From assembly GCA_022749755.1 (NCBI GenBank), contig CM040444.1:13912274-13976273 (forward strand): a stretch of DNA of 64,000 bases, read 5' to 3'. Every line of letters begins with the position of its first letter. The stretch's first letter is position 1. The notes under the pieces were generated by a model. That model saw only the letters and a list, made by a program, of their open reading frames with translations. It was not told where the DNA came from and did no database searches. Origin of the DNA: Azadirachta indica. Its lineage: Eukaryota; Streptophyta; Magnoliopsida; Sapindales; Meliaceae. Of this stretch, positions 48,244-64,000 are shown piece after piece. The position numbers were made by a program, and so were the translations under genes.

Positions 48244-49829
48244 CATTTATAGTGCAATTAAGAATATGCTTAGCTTAGCTTAACTTGAATTCATAAACTG
48301 TATTTGAATTTTTTTTAAAAAATAAATATTATTTTAAAACTTTTGATTGATTCTGTATGTCAGATCAGTACTAATCCAAGCCATAGATTCACATTCTGCC
48401 CATAGATTATTGAAAAAGTTTTATTGTCTTGACTTTACCGTATTTTCTTCTTCTCCTTTTCTTAATACCACTTTTAAGTTAAAAACTAAATCATTCACTA
48501 ATAATTTAGCGGCCAGCGTCTATTTCTCATTTCAAGAGTAAAAGAGATTTGAATTCCCACAATAATATTAGGATAAATTTTCTTTGAATATTAGATAAAT
48601 TCAGTCTAAATTCGATTCTCACTTCGTGAGCATCAAGAATGAAACAAAACATAAATAATTAGGAGTTAAAATATTTAAAAGATAAATTAGTCGATTAATA
48701 TTTTAAAAATAATTAATAAATTAAAAAATAAATCAATAATTTTGTAAAGTTATAGGGACCAAATTGTATATAAACTTTAAAAATGGACCAACAATATAAA
48801 TATTACAGTAAAAAAATTTTAAAAATTTGGGGCCTAAGGATTAGGTTTCTGGCTATGTTCCGCCTCTGGTGAGTGCCCAACTCTAATCTTAATTCTCGAT
48901 AAATAATTATAATATTAACTATTAACAACTTGATTTTCAATGTTTAAAAAATATATTAGATTTTTTTTAAAATTTTTTAAAAATATAATATAAAATAAAT
49001 CATTGATATAAGCGAGGTTAACAATTGGACAATATTATCCTTTCACCCTCTTCAATTTTCACCCACTTCATGAATGCAAAACTATCAATTATATCACAAT
49101 CACTTGTATTTTAAGTGATAAAAGCAGGCCAAAAATTGAACACTTGATTTAGCATTTCACTTCAAGGGAAGTTTCCTCCAGAAGATGACATTTAACACTA
49201 GCAGCCAACAAAATTTTGTGTTTTAACACTAAATAGTAAAAATTACATAAAAAAGAAAAAAGAAACCTTACCAAATTTCATAATCTAATTAGAATTGATT
49301 AGATTAAACAGATTTCAAAAGTAAAACTCAGGCATGGTTGTTCACCAAACAAGAGGCAATTCTTTTAATTATGTGATTCATAATGCTCAAGATTTCCAAC
49401 GTGACCTCATATTGATTTTGACACAAAAACCTCTCATATCAAAATGTTAAATTTTAAGATTTTTCTCCTATTAATTTTAAAATATTATATCACAATTTCA
49501 TAATAAATATGTAATTATTAAATTATATTGAATAGATATGCCCATAGTGCATCATATCTATTCCACAATCCTACCAAAATACGGATAGGTTTGCAATATC
49601 TTTTATGGAAATCAATAGAAAAAAGGTAAGCTTCCAACTAGCATGGCATCATCCTGCTTTTAGTGATTTCCTTTTCTTTCTCTTTAATTATTGAAGTAAG
49701 TTAATGAGATTCATGTATCATTATCTTCTATTATTATACACATATCTTATCTTTATTTTACATGATAAAATTCAGTTGAATCTCTCTTTTCTTTTTTTTT
49801 TCTTATTTTTACGGGTTGATGATACATAT
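48244..49829. other. Intergenic DNA downstream of the orphan promoter-like cluster
   Basis: Mostly AT-rich. Open frames are short (the longest near 48347-48541, about 64 codons) and show no family resemblance. A noncoding transcript from the preceding cluster is possible but not shown. Confidence 0.35.
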
Positions 49830-50251
49830 TCTAAAAACCCAACACACAAGTAGATTGAGCAAAAAAAGCCCGATCCCAACCCAGTTCGCGTAAAACTCAG
49901 ATTAAAGAGTGGCTTTAAGCCTAAACTTAAACAGATTCTAGGTTAGACCCAGACTTTTAGTTTAAAACATAGGTACATGTTGGGCCAGGCTCAGTTTGGG
50001 TAAAATTCGAATACCCAAAAATTTGGCCCATACACTTATATATTTAGATGGATCCGGATTCAATTTTTGAAATCCAATCCACATCCAAAAATTTATTATA
50101 CTTTAAATTTGCGCTTTAAAACCCGAATTTGAAACTTGGTCCAGGTCAAGGCTTAACCCGAACAACATATAACCCAGGCTCAGGCCTGGACCAGATCTAA
50201 AAATTTTTCAGGTTAAATAGTCTGAACCATATCCAAAAAATTGCCACCCTA
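49830..50251. mobile_element. hAT-like MITE remnant
   Basis: The right edge reads TTGCCACCCTA (50241-50251), the reverse complement of the TAGGGTGGCAA terminus common in plant hAT-type MITEs. The body has the ggcccat, caacccg and gggtaaaattcgaata-like blocks typical of such elements. The left terminus is not clear, so the start is approximate. Confidence 0.45.
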
Positions 50252-50691
50252 AACAAATGGAAAATTAAATATTGATCAAATGTTGTGTTTCTATTTAATT
50301 TTAGAAGAATAATAATTAAAGTGTTTTATAAATATTATTTATTGATTATTTATCGACTTACCCTTGACGATTTGTGATTTTATACAATAATAACTGTGTA
50401 TTAAAAGTTGTGACATCTCAATTTTAAATATAAAATAACCTCTTTCGAGACTAAAAGGATTCCTTATTATGTCTTAGAGCTTCGACAATTTTGTAAATTT
50501 TCTACTATCATATGTGCTGATAAGTTTCTTCTCTTCATTCTGAAGCAATACTAAAATTTATTCTCTTGGAAGATAGAACTATCATAAACCTAAAGAAATG
50601 AACTTAACTGGTAGCCTGAGTCACCACAGATCTGTAGTAGAAACAAATGGATAAATTATCATGTAAACTAGTACAAGGCATGGAATTCAGG
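50252..50691. other. 3' flank of the subtilase gene
   Basis: Likely 3' untranslated region and terminator of the minus-strand subtilase; no other feature. Confidence 0.4.
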
Positions 50692-55836
<5,145 letters not shown>

Positions 55837-55887
55837 TGATGATCATTACAGAACTGAAAGATAAAATCGAACGACCAGGCTGTGTAA

Positions 55888-55894
55888 ATTTATA
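55888..55894 (-). promoter_or_regulatory. TATA box of the subtilase gene
   Basis: TATAAAT on the minus strand (in ggatataaattt) lies about 55 bp upstream of the ATG, suggesting a short leader of about 25 bases. Confidence 0.5.
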
Positions 55895-58500
55895 TCCAAT
55901 GATGAGAAGAGTAAATGGGGTTGTATGCTTGTGTGTAGGGACCACAGGGCATATACCAGCTCCACTGCCAATAGTTAAGCTACCATGTACATGATTCAAT
56001 GGTCAATCCAATTAATCCACCAACGGGGAACGAATGTTGAGAGAGAGAGAGAGGGCTGAGTTTGGAAGATACCTACATTCTTCTGTCAGGACTCTGAATA
56101 ATATATAAAATTTTATCCGGTGCATTCATTTGCAAACTTTGAAATAGAAGTTCGAGAAACTTTAATATAAATTAGTGTTAGTTTAGGTGAAAATAATAGT
56201 GTTAATATAAAAACAAAAATTCGATAAAAATTTACATACAGTATTTTAAAATAGAATATGCCAGGCAGCATCTCCAAGACTGCGAAATGTGAATGTCTAT
56301 TCATGGGACTAAAATATATTGCAGGATTTGAGCATTGACTTGACTTCCACGAATGGGAGGACGACCAGAATGTGAAGTGATGTCACTTCATTCCTACTTT
56401 ACCCATGTGCTTGTTCTTATGCTGTTAGTGTAGCTTGGACTCCGTAATAATCGTGCCAAAGATAATTAAATTTTATTTTTTTTGTTAAAATTTTTTAATT
56501 TTATGCTGTAAACTCTTGTGGAGTATTTGTTACATTTGGTAGAATATAACAAAATTGTCAATAATACCGTTATAGCGCCAAAAATGTTGATTATCATAAT
56601 ATTTACGTACACTTGTGTAATAAAAGTGTCCAGATAAAAAGAATTTGTGTTACTCATTAATTAGTAATAAAAATGATTTGTGTTACTAATTAGTAATTAT
56701 CATACACTAACATTATTATTATAGTTTTTTTTCTTTTTTATTTATCACTAAAATATAATGTAAGTATACAAACTCAAATCCCTTCTTCCAAAGAGAAGGA
56801 AGATCAGCATTTCGCTACCACTACACTAATAGAGATTAAGAATTCTTTTTTTTTTTCTTTTTTTTTTAAAGTAGGTATAATACTCAAAAAGTTGATTTGC
56901 CTTTTCAAAAGCAAAAAGACCATCAATCTCCTAAGGCCAAGACAGCGCATAAAGTCGAGCTTCAGTCAACCTTATCCTTTTAAATATACCCTTTTCTGTA
57001 TTTTACAGATTTTTTTTCTTTTATATTTGTATATGAAATGAGGGTGTTTAAGGACAACATAAATTCAATTTGAAATTAAGAATGTGGTAGCAGGTAAAGA
57101 TTATAATTATGAATGAACCAGTGGATTATTTGTAAACTCATAAATGAATTCCATAATCAATTATGATAGAAAATGACATTGTGCTCATCTAAACAAACCA
57201 GTAACCTAATTAGTGATTTGAAATTTACTATTATATAATATCATAAGTTTTATATAATGGTATGCTTAGGGTTATAATTGATCATATATGTTAAAAATAT
57301 TAACTAACAATTTTGTTGCACTTCCAAAATAAAATAAAAACACAATATTTATAAAGACAAGTATGTTCTACATATAAATATAACCTCTTTATGAATATAA
57401 TCTCAACATTTTAATTATCTTAATAAATAAATTCAATTTTTTTTTGGCAAGGATATCAAAAATCTTCTAGATGGCCAACAATGCCATGAGTGTAATAATG
57501 TATAGGATGTATATAATAGTGAATCTACATTACTTTACAGGTATATATTATGATTATATGGCCATAGATTTTATTTACTATTATTTCATTTATTTAGTTT
57601 CCAAAAAAAAAAAAAAAAGAAGACCCAAAAGCAAGATTTCATAATATGTTCCACCAAAAATAAAAAATAAAAAAGCAAACGTAATATGCAAGCTTCGAAT
57701 GCCAAGAATTTTAGTTGCTTTTGGCAAAATCTTAAGCTTATTGAGGAAATTGAGACTACTTTAAGCACAAGTGATTGAATTTTGAACTCTAAGAACTATT
57801 ATTAGGTCTTGTTTCGCTAAGCTTATGTAAACTTCAATTGATATTACTAGCGAAAGTGCTTAATGGGGTATGGCTTCTTCATATGCATTCAGCTTTTGAA
57901 TCATAACATGACTTAAAAGGAGTTGTTGGCTTGTCAAGTTTTCCTTTTTTCTTTTTTTTTTTTCTTCTGTAATATTTGTAAGCTAACACATGGAGGGAAT
58001 ATCACTTCTATTAATTGTAGAAAGGGAAGATTACAAGTTTTGAGAGTTTTTATACTCTACAACCTAAAATATTTAACTTTTCGATAATATGTCTAAGTTA
58101 TAAAAGAAGAAGTTAAAAAATTTATAAAAAAATATTAATTTTTTTTAAATTTTTAACAAAAATTGAAATGATTTTGAGACGTTTGACACTTTTATACCAT
58201 TTTAAATTTAATTAAGAGGAAGAATTTATTTAAATAATTCACTTTTTATAAAAATTTATTTTTCACGCTTTAAAATTTTTTAAATTTATATTTTAAAAAT
58301 TTTTAATATATAAAAAATAATACTATATAATGTATTAAAATAATAAAATCAAGAATAAATTTACTTATTTTTTTTCTTTAGCATTATTTAAAAAAGAAAT
58401 CATGTAGCACGCTCAAGGAACCGAGCACATGAATGATATAATAAGAGCAGCAATATAATAACATAACACCTAATTTATGTAATTTTGAAATATTAAAAGA
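55895..58500. other. Intergenic DNA between divergent genes
   Basis: Shared upstream region of the subtilase (minus) and SH3 protein (plus). It holds a GA run at 56041-56053, poly-A/T runs (56846-56870, 57602-57619) and AT-rich DNA. No gene or transposon protein recognised. Confidence 0.45.
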
Positions 58501-58603
58501 AAAAAGTGTCTGCAGGCGACGAGAGAAAAAAAAAAAAAAGAAGAAATAAAAATAGTCGAACGACTATCTCCCAACCCAAACAGGGTGACCGAGCACATTT
58601 CAA

Positions 58604-58652
58604 AAATCTCTCTCACTCTCTCTCTCTCTCTCTCCTCCCTCCCTCCCTCCCC
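58604..58652 (+). repeat. CT-rich leader tract (CT)n(CCCT)n
   Basis: A long (CT)n run followed by CCCT units sits about 100-145 bp upstream of the SH3 gene start. CT-rich tracts are common in plant core promoters and 5' leaders. Confidence 0.85.
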
Positions 58653-58748
58653 GTTTCTTCCTCCTTTTTCTCCGTTATACTGCCGTTCTGATTCCGGTTT
58701 TCAAACTTCGAAATCAAAATCACAAACTTGCAGTCTCTCCTCAATTGA

Positions 58749-61700
58749 ATGGAAGCAATAAGAAAACAAGCCACTCGGCTCAGAGAACAAGTCGCCCGCC
58801 AACAACAGGTATCTCTCTCTCTATACATACGGAGGGAAATTTTCGTGTGAAATGTTCCTGTTGGCTTCGGAAACATAGGTTTAGATCCAGGTTCAGTTCA
58901 ATTTCTTAGCTCGACCGCGCTGATCTCGTTTGTACGGTATTTGTTTGATAATTATTTCATATTGTTTTTAGGTTGAATCTACGATTTACGCTTGATTACT
59001 GCGGATTCTAGTTGTTTAGGTTTTGATATTTTGAAATTTTGTGATTATATGTGGTTTTTGGGCTTTGTTGATTTCGGCGATTGTCGATTAGGTCTCGTGT
59101 GTGTTGTTTAGAATGGTGTTGGATGTACCGAAACGGTTTTAGGTTAGAGAAGCGGGAGATTTGGTGAGGCTTCTTTTGTTTCTACCAAAATTTATGATAG
59201 AATTTATAGCCTACTGTCACCGATGCGGAATAGGAATTGAATATGCGCCACAATTCCTCATGGCACAAACCATTCCATGCATTTGGGGTCCGTTTTGTGT
59301 GTGCTGCTGAAGAGTTGGAAAATTTCATTATGGTATTATGTAGCTTTGGAGTTGTTGATTCTTGACGTAGTGTTGTCATTTGGTTGTAGTTGTGTGAATG
59401 ACTGAACTTATCAGATTATTTTCAGTTGTGTGAATGTGAAATGAAGTACTAGAAGCCTTGTTGGCTGCTTGTAGACTAGTTTTTAAAGTAACAAATGAAG
59501 ATTAGAGGAAAAATCAGCAATGGGAGCATTATTGAGTTTCGGAATAGAAATGAGAATCTGATTGATTTATCAGAGTATGATTTGGTGAATTCGGAAAATA
59601 GTTCTACATTGCAGTGGGTATTTTATGTGAAAGTTAATTCTAGAGCAACAAAGAAACATAGTACGAAAAGTTTTCACTGCTGCTGCAGTTAGGATTGTCG
59701 GATTTGTAATTCCCGCAAGAGGTGATGCAATCAAAATAGTTGGGTACCATATTGTGGTGAACTAGGGGATGATTAGTTGGCACATGGAAATTATTGACCG
59801 GCTTCCTTGTGTATCGCTTGAAAGAAGAAAATTTTATTTTTTAACAATGCCATATAGAGAAACTAGAGGTAATGCTTACTATATCAATAAGGGATAATTT
59901 GTAAGGCTTAATCATAAGTTGCTGTTTCAAAATTTCTGTGGTGGACAACATTATTTTGAATAACCAAATTCATATAGATATATGCATGCATAAACCATGT
60001 AGCAACACGATCATGTATATCATTTATATCAAATATCACCTTAGAATGCTAATAAAGCAACAGATTCTGGCTTGTTACTATCATTTCACATCCCAGGCAA
60101 TCTTTTATGTTTGCTACTGGTACTTGTGAGCATAGTTTTCACTCTAATATATGTTTACATATTTTATTTGTTTTTGAATGAAGCTGCATTGTAATTAGTA
60201 TTGTTGATTTTTATTTTCTCTGCTATGAACTGCGTAGTCTTCTTTAATTAAAATTCCTGATTTAGTTTGACTGTATTTTTTATTTATTTTTCAAATCGCA
60301 GAGTTTAAGTGATTTATTTATATGGACTGTTTATTTTAGGCCGTCCTCAAACAATTTGGAGGTGGCGGATATGGTGGCTCAGACAACATGGTAACTGATG
60401 AGGCAGAGCTCCATCAGCATCAGAAACTTGAGAGGCTTTACATCTCAACACGTGCTGGGAAGGTTGCCTAGTCCTCCTGTGGTTTATCTCTCTTCCATTT
60501 TTCTTCTTCTTCTCTTCCTTGACTTCTTTAAGGTTCACTCTTATTTTTCAGCATTTCCAAAGGGATATTGTTCGTGGTGTGGAAGGATACATTGTTACTG
60601 GGTCCAAACAAGTTGAAATAGGTGATTAGTGAAACTGTTATGTGATCTCTTGGTGTTTACTGTTAGTTTTGTGGACTAACATCATTCCTCCATTTATACT
60701 CTATTTTCAACAGGAACAAAGTTGTCAGAGGATAGTAGGAAATATGGTTCTGAAAATACATGTACCAGTGGTAATACATTATCAAAAGCTGCACTAAGTT
60801 ATGGACGAGCTCGTGCTCAAATGGAAAAGGAGCGTGGGAATTTGTTGAAAGCTTTGGGCACACAGGTTTGATCAATAGAAGATTTGTTAAATTTAAGTTG
60901 TGTCCAAGGGCGACTTAAACCATTGGTCAGGCTTTTGATTTTTGCATATTTAGTCTTATTATCTTCTTCTAATGTTTGCACACTTAATTTTCTTTTCAAT
61001 CATATTTCTACTTAAATTTGATATTTCTAAACCTTATTACTTTCCATGAATAATCTTGTTGATATTATTATGCTATCTTTGCTGTTTGCATTGCACTGCA
61101 CTTTTTTTGAGCACTTGACCCTGATTGGGCACCCTCATATACAAGGTTTCTCCTGGAGACTTGTCTTATATCTGGGAAGCAATTGAAGTGTATGTGCATT
61201 ACCAATATTCTATTTGCTTGTTCAAATTAGTGCACTATGTTGGTTTTACAAATAATGGTGGCAATTAATAGGTTTTTTTAAATGTAACTGCTCCAAAGTT
61301 TGCTGAGTGGATACAAATTTGTAAATATTACTGGCTGTACATGACCCACTGCTTTGAATCACTAGTTGAGATGACAAACATTCAGAATAGGAGTCCGTGA
61401 GCCTTAATACACTTGTTTTTTAGACCTTCTAATTTTGTTTTTGTGTGGTGTGGGTTGCTCTGATTTTTAGGTGGCAGAGCCACTGAGAGCAATGGTAATG
61501 GGAGCTCCACTGGAGGATGCCCGACATCTTGCACAACGTTATGATAGAATGAGACAGGAAGCTGAAACTCAGGTATTTTGTAATATGGTGTTCATTTAGT
61601 TATTGAGCTTTGACTTATATAGATAGGTGTTTCTTCCATTTTGAAATGCTTGTTTTAGTTTCATTGAAAGTTTATGCCCAAGATTTCTACTCATTCATAT

Positions 61701-62898
61701 AATGCAAACATATTGGACTGCATCGTTGATCAAATGTGCAGTTTCTAATAAGAAGTTTCTCCAAGCTTACTGTTGATAGTCCTTTTTCAAGCTTGTAATT
61801 TCATCCTCTCTTAAACCTAGTCAGGCTATTGAAGTTTCCAGACGCCAAGCTAAAGTGAGGGAAACCCAAGGCAATCCTGATCTTTCTATGAAATTAGAAG
61901 CTGCAGAAGCAAAGCTGCAGGATTTGAAGACAAACATGGCAATATTGGGGAAGGAAGCAGCTGCAGCAATGGCTGCGGTTGAATCTCAGCAACAGAGGCT
62001 AACTCTCCAGCGACTTATTGCTATGGTAGCATAAGTTTCCATCCATTCTGTTGCAGGTTCTATCTAATATAATTTTGAATGTACAACATTGGAGTCATTC
62101 TGAAACTGTCATGTCACTTTAATTTTGCAATAAGGTTGAAGCAGAACGTACTTATCATCAGAGAGTGCTTCAGATACTCGATCAGCTGGAAGGCGAGGTA
62201 TCTAACCATGTTACTTTCTCCTTCTGATTGTTCTGTAATTAAAAGCTGATAAGAATTAACTGCCTCCAGTGGTTCACTGTGTCAGTTTATGGTTATAATC
62301 TATGTTCTCTGTTACTACCGATAGATGTTATCAGAGAGACAACGGATTGAAGCAGCTCCTAACCCTCCAAGTGTGGAGAACACCATGCCTCCTCCTCCAG
62401 CATATGAAGAAGTTAATGGCATATATGCTTCTCAAACACACAATGGGTCAACAGACAGCATGGGTTACTTTTTAGGAGAGGTTAGTTATTATTTTGAACT
62501 TGTTCTTAATTTGAACATGGCAGAAGATAGTGCCCCAGCCCTGCTACGGTTAGTTAACTTGTTTGTTTCTTAAACGTTGCTTATTTGGGCTTGTGTTGGC
62601 AGGTTATGCATCCATATCAAGCTGAATCTGATGTTGAGCTAAGTTTGTCAGTTGGTGACTATGTGGTGGTTCGAAAGGTTCATAGCTTACCTTACTTAAA
62701 CCACCTTAGATCCAAAACTTATGTTCTATATTAATATATCAAGCAGAAAATATTATATATGTATATCTTCCACCTGGACAGGTGACAAACAATGGCTGGG
62801 CTGAAGGTGAATGCAAAGGAAAAGCAGGATGGTTCCCATTTGGGTATGTTGAAAGAAGGGAACGCGTTCTTGCAAGCAAGATGGCTGAAGTTTTCTGA
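58749..62898 (+). CDS. SH3P1: BAR-SH3 domain protein, SH3P1-like
   Basis: Exons 58749-58808, 60340-60462, 60552-60621, 60714-60865, 61471-61572, 61825-62025, 62135-62197, 62325-62480, 62603-62677 and 62782-62898 join in phase to 372 aa. Residues 1-250 form a helical, charged BAR-type domain (MEAIRKQATRLREQ, GYIVTGSKQVEIGTKLSED, MEKERGNLLKALGTQ). A proline run PPPP near 279-282 is followed by an SH3 domain at about 310-362 with ELSLSVGDYV and the binding-face GWAEGE and GWFP. Plant SH3P1-3 bind curved membranes and phosphoinositides, work with dynamin, auxilin-like and ubiquitin/autophagy partners, and act in clathrin-coated vesicle and autophagosome formation. Length and sequence fit SH3P1 best, from memory. 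Intron 1 is 1.5 kb. All intron borders are GT-AG, and the tail ERRERVLASKMAEVF is typical. Confidence 0.92.
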
Positions 62899-64000
62899 CA
62901 TTTTCCTGGAGTCGGCTTCTGTGCAGTGGATTTTGTATGTGCGTATGTTTTGCTCTGATTGTACTCAAAAGATGGAGCATGTGTTGTGACAAATAGAAGA
63001 ATACCTATTGTTTTGACTGCTTTTTTTTTTTTTTTTTGACGTGTCATATAGTTAAATATCCCTCTTTGTTCCAATTGATATAAGAATGCAGTTCATATAT
63101 TATTTATTTAATTTTTTTTAGGTGCAAGGATGTGATTAGAATTGTTTATGTTTGTCTTTTTCTCTTTTGGTTTTTTCTAACTTCTTCATTTTCTTATACG
63201 AGCTGGGCTAGTTGCTGTGCGAAGTTTTAATTTGGTGTTCTAGTTGTAGGCCGGCTTTATTTAACTATTTTTGAAGTGTTTGTCTGTTCTGACTGTTTAT
63301 TTGCTTCTCATCATCAGACTCGGATTCAGTCTTGGTCTTTTGCATCCTATACTTTTAAAAATCTATCAACACATGTCATGAATGAAAATGAAAGGATGAT
63401 ATTATATTTTAAAATTTTTATTAATTAACCACTATAATTTATTACACTGAAAGATAAAAAAATTTTATAATAATTAATTAGTATAGTTTTTAAAATATAT
63501 TTTTAGTTTTTTATTTTTATTCATGTTACGTGTCAATGAATACTTAAATAAAGGGTAGAAAAGACCATAACTGGAGTTAAGTCTCTCGTCAAAGTGATTG
63601 GTTTGTACGAATTTGACGTTTGACTGCGTCCATAAGTTACTAGCTTCTCGCATTGTTGTTTATAGAGACTTAAGGGAAAATATTCCACAATGTTTTAGCT
63701 TTTATTCTTCATTTTTTACTTAATTCTTTGAAGTAAGGTATCTTCGGATACCAACTAAGATCCTTTTAATGCAAGTCGCTACTTCATAATTACAAATTCG
63801 AAACCTTTGATGGAAGAGTTGAAATTTCTTAAGAACACTAATAACATGATTTTAGTAGTGAATCGAGTGAAATAGACTCTAACCACCTAATCATGCGTTA
63901 TGAATCCTTTTTAAGTTGAGATACTGCTAGATTTATTAATGGAGGATCCCCATTCATTTTCGACCATTATTCATAAGCAATTAGTAAAATTATATAGATT
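62899..64000. other. 3' untranslated region of the SH3 gene and intergenic DNA
   Basis: Probable 3' untranslated region to about 63350, with a poly-T run at 63020-63039. The rest is AT-rich and holds near-palindromic taattaatt blocks at 63420-63500. No further gene begins before the window edge. Confidence 0.5.

Overview
This is a 64 kb piece of a flowering-plant nuclear genome, most likely a woody or rosid-type eudicot. The evidence is AT-rich intergenic DNA, GT-AG introns of plant type, a syringyl-lignin P450 (CYP84A), a plant class-A GATA factor, a plant subtilase, MITEs and a Copia-type solo LTR. I could not fix the species from sequence alone. Eight protein-coding genes can be built exon by exon with consistent reading phase. 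I see no tRNA, rRNA or CRISPR.

Layout. 1-7300: a nine-knuckle CCHC zinc-finger (CNBP/GIS2-like) gene on +, probably with a 2.8 kb intron in its 5' leader. 8800-19500: a ten-exon gene on + for an 1831-aa PHD-SWIB-Plus3-GYF-CCCH protein, the NERD family of RNA-directed chromatin silencing. Its Plus3/GYF linker is split by an AT-AC intron with textbook U12 donor and branch-site sequences. 22.0-25.4 kb: a small uncharacterised plant gene (208 aa). 27.3-31.3 kb: a mitochondrial coiled-coil DUF1640/MCUR1-like gene. 33.5-35.8 kb (minus): ferulate/coniferaldehyde 5-hydroxylase. 36-43.4 kb: gene-free, with a Tourist-like MITE flanked by TTA, a solo LTR flanked by GTACT, a 486-bp tandem repeat and a 205-bp tandem repeat. 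43.5-44.6 kb (minus): a GATA factor. 44.6-50.7 kb: gene-free, with a second MITE copy, a compact ABRE/DRE/TATA cluster that has no gene behind it, and a hAT-like remnant. 50.7-55.8 kb (minus): an 11-exon subtilase. 58.7-62.9 kb: an SH3P1-like BAR-SH3 protein on +.

The genes do not form one pathway; this is ordinary plant gene neighbourhood. Two adjacent pairs recall Arabidopsis order from memory: NERD with a DUF1640 gene, and F5H with a GATA gene, which suggests old conserved microsynteny. The most unusual items are the U12 AT-AC intron in the silencing factor, the GW-repeat tail of that protein, a 36-bp repeat that crosses the stop codon of the CCHC gene, the 486-bp repeat whose hairpin shows one paired change between copies, and the orphan stress-type promoter cluster near 48.1 kb.
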